A DNA stretch of 64,000 nucleotides from Pandoraea cepalis (GCF_902459665.1 NZ_CABPSL010000018.1:1-64000); one strand, 5' to 3'. Positions 1-9,375 are shown, counted from the first letter of the stretch. Notes: generated by a model from the letters alone, not told the origin. Translations and numbers: made by a program.

Positions 1-204
1 GGCGATGGTTGTCCTGGGGCAATGGATTGGCGGAGATTGCCGGTGCCCTGACGGAGCGACTTTCAAGTGGAGCGCAGTCGGGGTGCCGGTGATCTCCGCT
101 GCCCGGAGGCAGGTGAGGGTGGGGGCGGAATTCAAGGGTGGGGTGTTGCAGTGTTGCGTTCACGTCGCGGTAAAGTTAAAGCAACCGCCGAATCCACTCA
201 AGGA

Positions 205-220
205 CGTTTCACGTGAAACA
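205..220. promoter_or_regulatory. parS: parS site 1 (ParB-binding palindrome)
   Basis: The bases read CGTTTCACGTGAAACA, one mismatch (first base) from the bacterial parS consensus TGTTTCACGTGAAACA. The inner 14 bp at 206-219 are a perfect palindrome. It lies in repeat unit 1. Confidence 0.85.
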
Positions 221-438
221 TCGAGTGAAGATCTGGCGATGGTTGTCGTGGGGCAATGGATTGGCGGAGATTGCCGGTGCCCTGACGGAGCGACTTTCAA
301 GTGGAGCGCAGTCGGGGTGCCGGCGATCTCCGCTGCCCGGAGGCAGGTGAGGGTGGGGGCGGAATTCAAGGGTGGGGTGTTGCAGTGGTGCCTTCACGTC
401 GCGGTAAAGTTAAAGCAACCGCCGAATCCGCTCAACGA

Positions 439-454
439 CGTTTCACGTGAAACA
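439..454. promoter_or_regulatory. parS: parS site 2
   Basis: This site has the same 16 bases as site 1 (perfect 14-bp core at 440-453), exactly 234 bp downstream in repeat unit 2. Confidence 0.85.
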
Positions 455-672
455 TCGAGTGAAGATCTGGCGATGGTTGTCCTGGGGCAATGGATTGGCG
501 GAGATTGCCGGTGCCCTGACGGAGCGACTTTCAAGTGGAGCGCAGTCGGGGTGCCGGTGATCTCCGCTGCCCGGAGGCGGGTGAGGGTGAAGGCGGAATT
601 CAAGGGTGGGGTGTTGCAGTGGTGCCTTCACGTCGCGGTAAAGCCAGAGCATCCGTCGAATCCATCCAACCA

Positions 673-688
673 CGTTTCACGTGAAACC
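673..688. promoter_or_regulatory. parS: parS site 3
   Basis: The bases read CGTTTCACGTGAAACC. The 14-bp core at 674-687 is perfect and both outer bases differ from consensus. It lies in repeat unit 3, again 234 bp from site 2. Confidence 0.8.
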
Positions 689-713
689 GTCCCCAATGCC
701 GTCGTTTTGCCAA

Positions 714-729
714 CGTTCCACGTGAAACA
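714..729. promoter_or_regulatory. parS: parS-like site 4, just upstream of the mnmG promoter
   Basis: The bases read CGTTCCACGTGAAACA, with one mismatch in the core (TTCC for TTTC) and one at the edge. It falls outside the 234-bp register and about 35 bp upstream of the mnmG -10 element, so ParB binding here could affect mnmG expression. It is weaker than sites 1-3 on sequence alone. Confidence 0.6.
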
Positions 730-764
730 CCTCAGCCGTTACAAATGATGCACCGCAATACCGC

Positions 765-770
765 TATAAT
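765..770 (+). promoter_or_regulatory. Probable mnmG -10 element
   Basis: A perfect TATAAT lies 43 bp upstream of the mnmG start region. No good -35 hexamer is seen at 16-18 bp spacing; the nearest is TTACAA at 739-744, spaced 20 bp. The promoter may be weak or activator-assisted. Confidence 0.5.
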
Positions 771-812
771 TCCGCCATTACCGAATCCAGAGAGTTTGCC
801 GTCCGCGGCAAG

Positions 813-2783
813 ATGACGATGCTTTATCCGACCGAGTTCGACGTGATCGTAGTGGGTGGCGGCCATGCCGGCACAGAGGCTGCGCTCGCCTCAGCCCGCA
901 TGGGCTGTAAGACGCTTCTGCTCACCCACAACATCGAGACCCTCGGTCAGATGAGCTGCAATCCCTCCATCGGCGGGATCGGCAAAGGCCATCTCGTCAA
1001 AGAGGTCGATGCACTGGGCGGGGCCATGGCCGCCGCGACCGACGAGAGCGGTATCCAGTTTCGCATCCTGAATTCGTCCAAAGGGCCGGCCGTGCGCGCC
1101 ACCCGTGCCCAAGCCGACCGAATTCTCTACAAGCAGGCTATCCGCCATCGCCTCGAGAATCAGCCTAACCTTTGGCTCTTCCAGCAAGCCGTCGAAGACC
1201 TCATCGTCGAAGGCGAACGTGTCGTAGGCGCCATCACCCAAGTGGGGCTGCGTTTCCGCGCCCGCGCCGTGGTTCTCACCGCCGGCACCTTCCTCGACGG
1301 CAAAATCCACGTCGGGCTGAACAACTACGTTGGCGGGCGCGCCGGAGACCCGGCCGCCATCAGCCTGTCCGCTCGCCTCAAAGAGTTGAAACTACCGCAA
1401 GGTCGGTTGAAAACCGGTACGCCGCCGCGCATCGACGGCCGTTCCATCGACTTCTCCGTTCTCGAAGAACAGCCCGGTGACCTCGATCCCGTTCCCGTGT
1501 TCTCGTTTCTCGGCCGCCCCGAACAGCATCCGCGCCAAGTGCCGTGCTGGGTCACCCACACCAACGAGCACACCCACGATATCATCCGCGGCGGACTCGA
1601 TCGGTCGCCCATGTACACCGGCGTCATCGAAGGCGTCGGCCCGCGCTATTGTCCGTCCATCGAAGACAAGATTCACCGCTTCGCCGACAAGACGTCGCAC
1701 CAGATCTACCTCGAACCCGAAGGCCTCACGACCAACGAGTTCTACCCCAACGGCATCTCCACCAGCCTGCCGTTCGACGTACAACTCGAACTCGTCCGCT
1801 CGATGAAGGGCATGGAGAATGCCTACATCCTGCGCCCAGGCTATGCCATCGAATACGACTACTTCGATCCCCGTGGGCTGCGCAGCTCGCTCGAAACCCG
1901 CGTCATCTCCGGGCTCTTCTTCGCGGGGCAGATCAACGGAACGACGGGCTACGAAGAGGCCGCCGCCCAAGGGCTGCTCGCCGGCATCAACGCCGCGTTG
2001 CAAGTACAAGGCCGCGATGCCTGGTGCCCGCGCCGCGATCAGGCGTACCTTGGGGTGCTCGTCGACGACCTGATTACGCGTGGCGTCTCCGAACCCTATC
2101 GCATGTTCACCAGCCGCGCCGAGTATCGCCTGTCGCTGCGTGAAGACAATGCCGACATGCGTCTGACCGAAGTCGGCCGCGAACTCGGTGTCGTCGACGA
2201 TACGCGCTGGGAATCGTTCTGCCGCAAACGCGACGCTGTTTCACGTGAAACAGAACGTCTCAAATCGACGTGGGTGACACCGAAAACCTTCCCGGCCGAA
2301 GATGCCGTGCCGCTGCTCGGCAAAGCCATCGACCATGAATACTCGCTGGCCGATTTGCTGCGTCGCCCGGAAGTTGGCTACGACGCCCTCATGGCCGTGC
2401 AAGGTGGTCGTCTTGCCGCCGAAACACCGCTCTCCGACGATACGCTGCAAGCGAACCAGATTCGTGAGCAGATCGAGATCGCCGTGAAGTATCAGGGCTA
2501 CATCGACCGTCAGGCCGACGAGATCGTGCGCAAGGAAGCCAACGAAAACACCGTGCTGCCGGCCAACATCGACTACAACGAGGTGCGCGGGCTATCGATC
2601 GAAGTGCGCCAGAAGCTGGGGGCGCAGCGGCCTGAGACATTGGGCCAGGCATCGCGTATCTCCGGCGTGACGCCCGCCGCCATCTCGCTGCTGATGATCC
2701 ATCTCAAGAAAGGGCTCGGACGCCGTCGCGCGTCAGGGGAAGCGACCGCTGCCGCCGATGACGGCGACGCACACGCAGCCTGA
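813..2783 (+). CDS. mnmG: tRNA uridine-5-carboxymethylaminomethyl(34) synthesis enzyme MnmG (GidA)
   Basis: FAD-dependent enzyme that works with MnmE to modify the wobble uridine (U34) of several tRNAs in the cytoplasm. The FAD-binding glycine motif [10 protein letters not shown] is at residues 15-24, followed by the conserved [18 protein letters not shown] region. The C-terminal part ([21 protein letters not shown]) is the MnmE/tRNA-binding helical domain. At 656 residues it is slightly longer than the roughly 630 typical of the family, with a short Ala/Asp tail. An ATG at 819 gives a start closer to homologues (MLYPTEFDV) and has GGCAAG six bases upstream, so either start is possible. The gene contains a perfect parS at 2237-2252, read as VSRET. 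rsmG follows after 12 bp. Confidence 0.97.
   Translation: MTMLYPTEFDVIVVGGGHAGTEAALASARMGCKTLLLTHNIETLGQMSCNPSIGGIGKGHLVKEVDALGGAMAAATDESGIQFRILNSSKGPAVRATRAQADRILYKQAIRHRLENQPNLWLFQQAVEDLIVEGERVVGAITQVGLRFRARAVVLTAGTFLDGKIHVGLNNYVGGRAGDPAAISLSARLKELKLPQGRLKTGTPPRIDGRSIDFSVLEEQPGDLDPVPVFSFLGRPEQHPRQVPCWVTHTNEHTHDIIRGGLDRSPMYTGVIEGVGPRYCPSIEDKIHRFADKTSHQIYLEPEGLTTNEFYPNGISTSLPFDVQLELVRSMKGMENAYILRPGYAIEYDYFDPRGLRSSLETRVISGLFFAGQINGTTGYEEAAAQGLLAGINAALQVQGRDAWCPRRDQAYLGVLVDDLITRGVSEPYRMFTSRAEYRLSLREDNADMRLTEVGRELGVVDDTRWESFCRKRDAVSRETERLKSTWVTPKTFPAEDAVPLLGKAIDHEYSLADLLRRPEVGYDALMAVQGGRLAAETPLSDDTLQANQIREQIEIAVKYQGYIDRQADEIVRKEANENTVLPANIDYNEVRGLSIEVRQKLGAQRPETLGQASRISGVTPAAISLLMIHLKKGLGRRRASGEATAAADDGDAHAA
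2237..2252. promoter_or_regulatory. parS: Perfect parS site inside mnmG
   Basis: The 16 bases TGTTTCACGTGAAACA match the canonical parS exactly. They sit in frame in mnmG, where they encode part of the peptide VSRET. parB is about 2.8 kb downstream. This is the best parS in the window. Confidence 0.92.
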
Positions 2784-2795
2784 CGCGGAGCCCTT

Positions 2796-3476
2796 ATGAC
2801 CGATCCGCGACGTTCCGCCGCCAACGGCGGCTATGACCTGGCTGTGCTCCTGGCCGACGGCATCCGGCAACTCGGCCTGTCCATCAGCGAAGAACAACAG
2901 CGGTGCCTGCTCGACTATCAGGCGTTGCTGGCGAAATGGAATGCCTCGTTGCAGATGACCTCCATCCGCGAACCCCGCCAAATGGTCGTCAAGCACCTGC
3001 TCGATTCGCTCTCCATTCTGCCGCGCCTTGACCGTGAGCCGATTTCACGTGTGCTTGACGTGGGCTCAGGCGGTGGGTTGCCCGGCGTGGTGCTCGCGAT
3101 TGTGCGTCCCGACTGGCAAGTGACGGTCAACGACATCGTGCACAAAAAAACAGCATTTCTCACCCAGGCCCGCGCGACATTCAAGTTGGCCAATCTGACG
3201 GTCGTGACCGGCCGGGTCGAGTCACTCGCTGTTGGCAAAGAAGTGAGCGCACCTTTCGACGCCATCGTGTCGCGCGCCTTTGCCGAGCTGACCGATTTCG
3301 TCACCCTCGCGGGAGCCTTGCTGGCTCCCGATGGCAGCTTCTGGGCCATGAAAGGCGTGGCGTCAGAAAGCGAACTCGCGCTGCCCACCGGCTACACACT
3401 AGTTGAGCGCCTGGCGCTGAACGTCCCATTTCTCGACGCCGAGCGTCATTTGCTTCGCGTGAAGGTAACAGCATGA
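2796..3476 (+). CDS. rsmG: 16S rRNA (guanine(527)-N7)-methyltransferase RsmG (GidB)
   Basis: SAM-dependent methyltransferase that makes m7G527 in 16S rRNA; loss of the family enzyme gives low-level streptomycin resistance. The SAM-binding motif I reads [17 protein letters not shown], at about residues 85-101. The family pattern [17 protein letters not shown] lies near residue 45 and VSRAFAEL near 160. At 226 residues it is the usual length. A Shine-Dalgarno (GCGGAG, 2785-2790) supports the ATG at 2796. It follows mnmG by 12 bp, the classic gidA-gidB pair, and its stop overlaps the lipocalin start (ATGA). Confidence 0.97.
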   Translation: MTDPRRSAANGGYDLAVLLADGIRQLGLSISEEQQRCLLDYQALLAKWNASLQMTSIREPRQMVVKHLLDSLSILPRLDREPISRVLDVGSGGGLPGVVLAIVRPDWQVTVNDIVHKKTAFLTQARATFKLANLTVVTGRVESLAVGKEVSAPFDAIVSRAFAELTDFVTLAGALLAPDGSFWAMKGVASESELALPTGYTLVERLALNVPFLDAERHLLRVKVTA

Positions 3477-4099
3477 ATAAGATGACCCGCTGGGCAGGGG
3501 CCGTCATGGTCAGTTTTTCGGTGGTTGCCGCGGTCGCCTGGGGGCAATCCGGACAAGAATCGCTGACGACACGCGTGCGGCCGGTACAGAAGATCGACAA
3601 AGCGCGCTACGTCGGCACCTGGTACGAAATAGCACGCTATCCGAATTTCTTCGAGCGAAAATGTGTGTCGGACGTGACGGCGCAGTATGCCGCGCGACCG
3701 GACGGACGGATCGAAGTCACCAACCGATGCCGCAAGGACGATGGTACGTGGGTTAGCGATACCGGTCTGGCACGCACCGATGGGCAGGGCACCGGCACGG
3801 CCCGCTTCAAGGTGACGTTCGCGCCGCAATGGTTGCACTGGATTCCCTGGCTTTGGGCGAACTACTGGGTTATCGTGCTCGACGACGACTATCAGTTTGC
3901 CGCTGTCGGAGAGCCCAGTCGCGAGTACCTCTGGGTCCTCTCGCGAACGCCGACGATGGACGACAACGCACTGAATCAAATGCGTGCCCAGTTGCGCAAG
4001 CAGGGCTACGACACTGACAAACTGGTGTTGACGCCCCAAAAGGCGAGCGCCCCAGCAGTACCGCCCGCCGGCGCGTCTGACGCCGGTCAGCGAAAGTAA
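3473..4099 (+). CDS. Lipocalin family protein (Blc-like), exported
   Basis: Small beta-barrel protein of the bacterial lipocalin (Blc) family, whose members bind fatty acids or lysophospholipids at the cell envelope. The N-terminal lipocalin signature [17 protein letters not shown] is at about residues 45-61, followed by the typical [16 protein letters not shown] and YLWVLSRTP strands. Residues 1-24 look like a signal peptide ([20 protein letters not shown]) ending near AWG. There is no lipobox cysteine, so unlike E. coli Blc it is probably periplasmic rather than an outer-membrane lipoprotein. The start overlaps the rsmG stop by 4 bp, so translation is probably coupled. A Pro/Ala-rich tail of about 25 residues is unusual. 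The ligand cannot be told from sequence. Confidence 0.88.
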   Translation: MNKMTRWAGAVMVSFSVVAAVAWGQSGQESLTTRVRPVQKIDKARYVGTWYEIARYPNFFERKCVSDVTAQYAARPDGRIEVTNRCRKDDGTWVSDTGLARTDGQGTGTARFKVTFAPQWLHWIPWLWANYWVIVLDDDYQFAAVGEPSREYLWVLSRTPTMDDNALNQMRAQLRKQGYDTDKLVLTPQKASAPAVPPAGASDAGQRK

Positions 4100-4268
4100 T
4101 AACTGAGCTTTACTCAGGTAATCGAATTTGCGGGACGGAGCGAATCGCGCACGCCGGGCCTCAGCCAGTCGGCGGTCGCTGGCGGTGCGGCGCGTTGGCC
4201 CCGGTTTCATCCCGGCATGATCTGCACCCATCGCATCAACACGGCAGCATTCGGAGGACTACATCGGC

Positions 4269-5039
4269 ATGGCGAAAATTTTCTGCGTGGCCAATCAGAA
4301 GGGCGGCGTCGGCAAGACGACCACCACGGTGAACCTCGCTGCCGGACTGGCGTCGCACGGGCAGCGTGTCCTGTTGGTCGACCTCGATCCGCAGGGCAAT
4401 GCGACGATGGGCAGCGGCATCGACAAAGCCGCTCTCGAATCAAGCGTGTACGAAGTGCTGGTGGACGGTGCCGATGTGGTCGCGAGTTGCCAGCGCTCGG
4501 AGTCGGGGAGTTACGATGTGCTGCCTGCGAACCGTGAACTCGCGGGTGCGGACGTGGAACTCGTCTCGCTCGAAAATCGCGACACCCGATTGAAGCTGGC
4601 GCTCGCCAAAGTCGACGACGCGTACGATTTCGTCCTCATCGACTGCCCGCCCACGCTCTCGCTGCTTACCCTCAACGGGTTGTGCGCGGCGCACGGCGTG
4701 ATCATTCCGATGCAGTGCGAATATTTCGCGCTCGAAGGGTTGTCGGATCTCGTCAATACGATCAAGCAAGTGCACGCGAATCTGAACCGCGACCTGCAGG
4801 TGATCGGCCTGCTGCGCGTGATGTTCGATCCGCGCATCACGCTGCAGCAACAAGTCTCGGACCAGCTCAAGGAGCACTTCGGAGACAAGGTATTCAACGC
4901 GATCATTCCGCGCAATGTGCGACTCGCTGAAGCGCCGAGCTACGGCATGCCAGGCGTCGTTTTCGATCCTGCATCGCGTGGCGCGAAGGCGTATCTGCAA
5001 TTCGGCGCGGAAATGATCGCGCGTATTCAAACTATGTAA
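4269..5039 (+). CDS. parA: Chromosome-partitioning ATPase ParA (Soj)
   Basis: Deviant Walker A ATPase that with ParB and parS moves replicated origins apart on the nucleoid. The P-loop KGGVGKT is at residues 11-17, the A' motif VLLVDLDPQGNATMG at about 36-50, and Walker B FVLIDCPPTLS near 120. There is no N-terminal helix-turn-helix, so this is the short (type Ib/chromosomal) form, 256 residues. A Shine-Dalgarno (GGAGGA, just after 4253) precedes the ATG. The 169-bp gap after the lipocalin holds a small stem (CTGAG/CTCAG, 4103-4117) without a T run and no obvious promoter. parB follows after 27 bp. Confidence 0.97.
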   Translation: MAKIFCVANQKGGVGKTTTTVNLAAGLASHGQRVLLVDLDPQGNATMGSGIDKAALESSVYEVLVDGADVVASCQRSESGSYDVLPANRELAGADVELVSLENRDTRLKLALAKVDDAYDFVLIDCPPTLSLLTLNGLCAAHGVIIPMQCEYFALEGLSDLVNTIKQVHANLNRDLQVIGLLRVMFDPRITLQQQVSDQLKEHFGDKVFNAIIPRNVRLAEAPSYGMPGVVFDPASRGAKAYLQFGAEMIARIQTM

Positions 5040-5066
5040 GGCGCATTCGCGCAGGAACGCATTCAC

Positions 5067-5966
5067 ATGGCGACCAAGACCACCGCACTGAAGAAAAAGG
5101 GCCTGGGCCGCGGCCTCGAAGCCCTGCTCGGCGCCCACGCCGATAATCACAACGGCGCGACCGACGCGCGCGCCGACGGCGCACCGTCGGTCATGGCGCT
5201 CGAGCGCCTTCAGGCCGGCAAGTATCAGCCTCGCACTCGCATGGATGAGGGCGCACTGCAGGAACTTGCCGCGAGCATTCGCGCGCAGGGCCTGATGCAG
5301 CCGATTCTGGTGCGTCCCGTCGATGGTGAGAAGTACGAAATTATTGCGGGCGAGCGACGTTTTCGTGCCGCACGTATCGCCGGACTGGCCGAAGTGCCGG
5401 TGCTCGTGCGCGACGTGCCCGACGAAGCCGCCGCCGCGATGGCGCTCATCGAGAATATTCAGCGCGAAGACTTGAATCCGCTTGAAGAAGCGCAAGGCAT
5501 TCAGCGGCTGCTCGGTGAGTTCAACTACACGCACGAGCAAGCCGCCGAATCGCTTGGCCGCTCGCGCAGCGCGGTGTCGAACCTGTTGCGCCTGCTCAAT
5601 CTCGCGCATCCCGTGCAGACGATGCTGCTCGCGGGCGATCTCGACATGGGGCACGCGCGTGCGCTGCTCTCCGTCGACGCCGCCACGCAGATCACGCTCG
5701 CCAATCAAGTGGTGAACAAGCGTCTTTCGGTGCGCGACACGGAGCGCATCGTCAATGCGTCGCTCAAGCCGCAGGGAGACGGGATTCGTCGTCGCTCGGC
5801 GGAAGAGGGCGGTCGCGACGTGACGCGTCTCGAAGAAGAGTTGTCGGATTTGCTCGCGTCGAACGTCAAGATCAAGGTCGGCCGCAAAGGCGCCGGACAA
5901 CTCACGATTGAATTCGGCAGCCTCGACGCGCTCGACGGCATTCTCGCGCGCATTCGTGCCGAATGA
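5067..5966 (+). CDS. parB: Chromosome-partitioning protein ParB (Spo0J)
   Basis: CTP-dependent DNA clamp that loads at parS and spreads. The N-terminal [11 protein letters not shown] motif (about residues 12-22) is the usual ParA-stimulating segment. The ParB/Srx CTPase core includes [20 protein letters not shown] (about 78-97) and [17 protein letters not shown] (about 130-146). The helix-turn-helix [17 protein letters not shown] (about 161-177) recognises parS. The C-terminal dimerisation domain ends the 299-residue protein. Its probable targets are the parS sites at 205, 439, 673, 714 and 2237. It is transcribed with parA. Confidence 0.97.
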   Translation: MATKTTALKKKGLGRGLEALLGAHADNHNGATDARADGAPSVMALERLQAGKYQPRTRMDEGALQELAASIRAQGLMQPILVRPVDGEKYEIIAGERRFRAARIAGLAEVPVLVRDVPDEAAAAMALIENIQREDLNPLEEAQGIQRLLGEFNYTHEQAAESLGRSRSAVSNLLRLLNLAHPVQTMLLAGDLDMGHARALLSVDAATQITLANQVVNKRLSVRDTERIVNASLKPQGDGIRRRSAEEGGRDVTRLEEELSDLLASNVKIKVGRKGAGQLTIEFGSLDALDGILARIRAE

Positions 5967-5990
5967 CGTCGGTGTGTTGAGCGTCCTCTC

Positions 5991-7232
5991 GTGAGCGATC
6001 CCGCAGGCAAGTCCGTGGAGCCGACGAAGGCGAGCCCGTCGCAGACGTCGGCCGTGCCAGCTTCATCGTCATCGGCAGCGCCATCGTCACAGCACGGCAC
6101 CGCAGCGACGCGTGCATTGCGCGCCCTGCGCGCAACCTACGAGCGCGTGCGCGGCGATCGCGTGCTGGTCATCCTTCTCGTGGGATTCGTCGCCTTGCAG
6201 ATAGCCAGGCCGGCGAGCCTTGGGGACCTGTTCGCACGCATCGATCAGCACACGATTCTCACGCTCGCCGGATTGCTGATGCTCACGCGCGCGATCGATC
6301 AGAGCGGCTTCCTCGATTGGCTTGCCCAGCGCTTGCTGCGGGCGTTTCGCACCGAGCGACGCCTCGCGCTGTTGATGGTGGCGTTCGCTGCCGCCCTCTC
6401 CACGCTGCTCACCAACGACGTCGCCCTCTTTGCCGTCGTGCCGCTCGCGCAGTCGCTCGCACGCATTGCGCCGGTGCGGATTGAACGGCTGATCATCTTC
6501 CTCGCGTTGGCGGTCAATGCCGGCTCGAGCCTCACGCCGCTCGGCAATCCGCAGAATCTCTTCCTGTGGCAACACAGTGGCATGGGCTTCGGGGCTTACG
6601 TCGTCATGATGACGCCTCTGACGTTGGCGCTCATGGCCGTGTTGCTCGTGACGTGTGCGATGGCGTTCGATTCCCGTGTGCTGCATTTTCAGCGGCGAGG
6701 CCCCGCGCATGACGTGCGCTGGCCGTTGCTGTGGGTCGCCCTGGCGCTGTTCGTGGCGTTCGTCGTGCTGGCGGATCACGGCGCTGCCACCTGGGCCTGC
6801 GCGGGGGTGGCGGCGGTCCTGCTGGTCGCGCGGCGCAATGCGGTGTTCGGTATCGACTGGTTGCTGCTCGCCATCTTCGTGCTGATGTTCGTGGTGCTGC
6901 GCGGTGTGGCCGGGTTACCCGAGGTGCACGCGACCCTCGGTCAGGTGGATTTGTCCGGATCCGGCATGGCCTATTTGGGGGCCGCGGTGCTGTCGCAGGT
7001 CATCAGCAACGTTCCCGCCGCGATCCTGCTCGCGGAGTACAGCCACAACTGGCCGGCGCTTGCGCATGGTGCGGCGGTCGGTGGCTTCGGCCTTGCAATC
7101 GGTTCGTTAGCCAACCTGATCGCATTGCGCATGGCGAAATCGGACAAGATCTGGTGGCGCTTTCATTGGCTCTCCCTCCCGTTTTATCTGGTGGCACTGT
7201 GTGTCGGATATGTTGCCCTCAAATGGGGATAA
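5991..7232 (+). CDS. ArsB/NhaD/SLC13-superfamily ion permease, substrate unknown
   Basis: Polytopic inner-membrane protein of about 413 residues with roughly ten to eleven hydrophobic segments after a Ser/Ala-rich hydrophilic N-terminus of about 50 residues. The two hallmark repeats of the ion-transporter superfamily are visible: LLTNDVALFAVVPL, followed by NAGSSLTPLGNPQNLFLW, and a second-half counterpart around SQVISNVPAAILLAEYS. These resemble ArsB, NhaD and CitM-type carriers, but the substrate cannot be assigned. The chosen start is GTG at 5991; the N-terminus is poorly conserved and could be shorter. It lies between parB and the atp operon and is probably the last gene of the par transcript. 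Confidence 0.8.
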   Translation: MSDPAGKSVEPTKASPSQTSAVPASSSSAAPSSQHGTAATRALRALRATYERVRGDRVLVILLVGFVALQIARPASLGDLFARIDQHTILTLAGLLMLTRAIDQSGFLDWLAQRLLRAFRTERRLALLMVAFAAALSTLLTNDVALFAVVPLAQSLARIAPVRIERLIIFLALAVNAGSSLTPLGNPQNLFLWQHSGMGFGAYVVMMTPLTLALMAVLLVTCAMAFDSRVLHFQRRGPAHDVRWPLLWVALALFVAFVVLADHGAATWACAGVAAVLLVARRNAVFGIDWLLLAIFVLMFVVLRGVAGLPEVHATLGQVDLSGSGMAYLGAAVLSQVISNVPAAILLAEYSHNWPALAHGAAVGGFGLAIGSLANLIALRMAKSDKIWWRFHWLSLPFYLVALCVGYVALKWG

Positions 7233-7382
7233 TCGCGCATCGAATGACGTCAAGTCGCAGCGATTGCGCAGCGTTTGGGGCATTTGCCGCGTTGCACCAT
7301 GAGGAAAATCGGGCTCCTTGAGAGTTGGCGCCAAATCGGAGCATGCACTGCACAATTTCGGCGAATTTGTTGTGTGTTTCGA

Positions 7383-7412
7383 TTGACTGGGGTTCGTAAT
7401 TTCCCGTAAAAT
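7383..7412 (+). promoter_or_regulatory. Sigma-70 promoter of the atp operon
   Basis: TTGACT (7383-7388) and TAAAAT (7407-7412) are separated by 18 bp, each one base from consensus. Transcription would begin near 7419, about 58 bases before atpI. The promoter lies in the 244-bp gap between the permease and atpI, which holds nothing else obvious. Confidence 0.7.
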
Positions 7413-7476
7413 CTCGCGGATTTATCTGCTTGAAGAGCCCATTCGTTTTGCACGAGTCGGGCGGGGAGGCTACGAG

Positions 7477-7980
7477 ATGACCGACGAAAAACGGTCGAAC
7501 TTGGAACCGAAACCGCAAGCGCCGGCACGTGCAGCATCAGAGGTCTGGGACGACGAGCAGGCGCAAGAAACCATCGTTCCGCTCACACGTGCGCAGGCTG
7601 AGCGCCTGTTCGGTCCCGATGTGGGGCGCGTGTCCCGTGTGACTCCATTCAGGGTGGTGGGAGCCCAGGTACTGCTGTCGCTGGTAGCGGCGCTGGCCTG
7701 GTGGTTACTCTCGGCATCGCCACGAGACGCGGCGGTGTCCGCATGGCTGGGTGGAATGGTCGGTTGGTTGCCGGGCGCATTGTTTGCGCTGCGGCTAAGA
7801 ATGTCAGGTGATCGCCTCTCCGTCGGTTCGTTGATGGTGGGAGAGGCGGTCAAGGTAGCAACGACGATTGCGTTGTTTGTGGCCATAGCCTTCGGCTACC
7901 CAGGCGTGCACTGGATAGCGTTGCTGGTCACCTTCGTGCTCACGCTCAAAGTCTATTGGCTTGCGATGGCATTGAAGTAG
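7477..7980 (+). CDS. atpI: ATP synthase accessory subunit I
   Basis: Small membrane protein that assists c-ring assembly and is encoded first in proteobacterial atp operons. It has a hydrophilic N-terminus of about 55 residues, then four hydrophobic segments (for example VVGAQVLLSLVAALAWWLL and ALLVTFVLTLKVYWLAMALK), the fold expected of AtpI. At 167 residues it is longer than the E. coli protein, mainly at the N-terminus. A very good Shine-Dalgarno (GGGGAGG) precedes the ATG. Assignment rests on topology plus position directly upstream of atpB; primary sequence of this family is poorly conserved. Confidence 0.88.
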   Translation: MTDEKRSNLEPKPQAPARAASEVWDDEQAQETIVPLTRAQAERLFGPDVGRVSRVTPFRVVGAQVLLSLVAALAWWLLSASPRDAAVSAWLGGMVGWLPGALFALRLRMSGDRLSVGSLMVGEAVKVATTIALFVAIAFGYPGVHWIALLVTFVLTLKVYWLAMALK

Positions 7981-8049
7981 CGGTGAAAACCCGCTCGCGC
8001 GTCGACACGCTACCGTGTGCGGATTTTCATAATTGGGTGTTTGATCGCT

Positions 8050-8898
8050 ATGTCATTAGAAGCCGGCCACGCTCCGAGCCCGTCGGAGTACATTTCGCAC
8101 CACCTGCAAAACCTTGCGAGTTCGACGCAAACCAAGATCGTCGATTTCTCGATCATCAACTGGGACACGATGTTCTGGTCGATCGCAATGGGCGTTCTGG
8201 GCTGTTTCGTGCTTTGGTTGGCTGCCCGTAAAGCGTCCTCGGGCGTACCGAGCCGTTTCCAGGGGGCGGTTGAAATGCTCGTCGAAATGGTGGAAGACCA
8301 GTCGAAGAGCATCGTGCACGGCAATCGTGCGTTCATCGCACCGCTGGCGTTGACCGTGTTCGTCTGGGTCGCCCTCATGAACTCGCTGGACTTGCTGCCC
8401 GTCGATCTGCCGTCAAAGGTGATCGGGTGGGTCGGCCTGGGCGACATCATTACCCATCACCGCATCGTGCCGACGGCCGATCTGAACGGTACGCTGGGTA
8501 TTTCCGTCGGCGTGCTGATCCTGATGCTGTACTACAGCTTCAAGATCAAGGGCGCGGGTGGTTTCATGCACGAGTTGTTCACGGCACCGTTCGGTAACCA
8601 CTTCCTGCTGTGGATCCCGAACCTGCTGCTCAACCTCATCGAATTCTGTGCCAAGACCGTGTCGCTCGGTATGCGACTGTTCGGCAATATGTACGCCGGC
8701 GAACTGTTGTTCCTGCTGATCGCTCTGTTGGGCGGCATCTGGAGCTTTGGCGCGGATGCGTCGGTGCTGGGTTTTGTCGGTCACATCATTGCCGGCACCG
8801 CATGGGCGATTTTCCACATCCTGATCGTGTTGCTCCAGGCGTTCATCATGATGATGCTCACGCTGGTGTATATCGGCCAGGCGCACGACCATCATTGA
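8050..8898 (+). CDS. atpB: F0F1 ATP synthase subunit a
   Basis: Fo stator subunit forming the proton half-channels against the c-ring. The functional region includes the arginine helix in [20 protein letters not shown] and the downstream [20 protein letters not shown] helix. Five to six membrane segments are visible. I chose the ATG at 8050 ([19 protein letters not shown]), which matches the family N-terminus. An in-frame GTG at 8017 would add 11 residues but looks unlikely. No strong Shine-Dalgarno is evident for either. Length is 282 residues. Confidence 0.96.
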   Translation: MSLEAGHAPSPSEYISHHLQNLASSTQTKIVDFSIINWDTMFWSIAMGVLGCFVLWLAARKASSGVPSRFQGAVEMLVEMVEDQSKSIVHGNRAFIAPLALTVFVWVALMNSLDLLPVDLPSKVIGWVGLGDIITHHRIVPTADLNGTLGISVGVLILMLYYSFKIKGAGGFMHELFTAPFGNHFLLWIPNLLLNLIEFCAKTVSLGMRLFGNMYAGELLFLLIALLGGIWSFGADASVLGFVGHIIAGTAWAIFHILIVLLQAFIMMMLTLVYIGQAHDHH

Positions 8899-8968
8899 TG
8901 GGTCGTTGCAGGCAGTGACGTGTTTCCCGGTTTCACAGTTTTTCAAATTTAAAGTTTCAAGTCTCTAA

Positions 8969-9250
<282 letters not shown>

Positions 9251-9302
9251 GTTTCTTTCGGCCGGTCGCGCAATGATCCGCGCGGCCAACTGGACATGAA
9301 CG

Positions 9303-9342
9303 GCGCGCCCAAGCCAGCTGGCACCATGGGGCGCGCTGTTTT
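9303..9342 (+). terminator. Terminator-like hairpin between atpE and atpF
   Basis: GCGCGCCC (9303-9310) pairs perfectly with GGGCGCGC (9329-9336), followed by TGTTTTG. A second stem (GGCCG 9260-9264 with CGGCC 9283-9287) lies just upstream. Because atpF-atpC continue in the same operon, this is more likely a partial terminator or 3'-end stabiliser for an atpIBE message than a full stop. Confidence 0.5.
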
Positions 9343-9375
9343 GCCAATCGACTCGCATCACCGAAAGGAAACACC

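Larger units (their letters stand above)
1..702. repeat. Tandem 234-bp repeat array carrying parS sites
   Basis: Three consecutive units start at 1, 235 and 469, with the same block beginning GGCGATGGTTGT. Copies 1 and 2 differ at only a handful of positions; copy 3 diverges near its end. Each unit ends with a parS-type palindrome spaced exactly 234 bp from the next. Each unit also holds an imperfect long dyad: in copy 1, CGGAGAT at 31-37 faces ATCTCCG at 92-98, with CCGG inside both arms. The array is cut by the window start, so more copies may lie upstream. The most likely role is a partition (centromere-like) cluster beside mnmG and near parAB. No coding function is supported. Confidence 0.85.

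Noticed and set aside
167-189. TAAAGTTA followed by GCCGAATC in the repeat units, like a sigma-28 promoter
   Set aside because: The spacer is only 8 bp against 11-12 in the credible sites, and no flagellar gene follows.
5-748. Open frame of 247 codons running through the tandem repeats
   Set aside because: The period of 234 is divisible by three, so any stop-free unit stays open. The frame has no Shine-Dalgarno and its sequence is dictated by parS and the dyad; it looks non-coding.
3043-3051. TTTCACGTG in rsmG, half of a parS
   Set aside because: The right arm (TGCTTG) does not complete the palindrome.
8949-8956. TAAAGTTT between atpB and atpE
   Set aside because: There is no GCCG-type -10 element at 11-12 bp, and ATP synthase genes are not expected under FliA.
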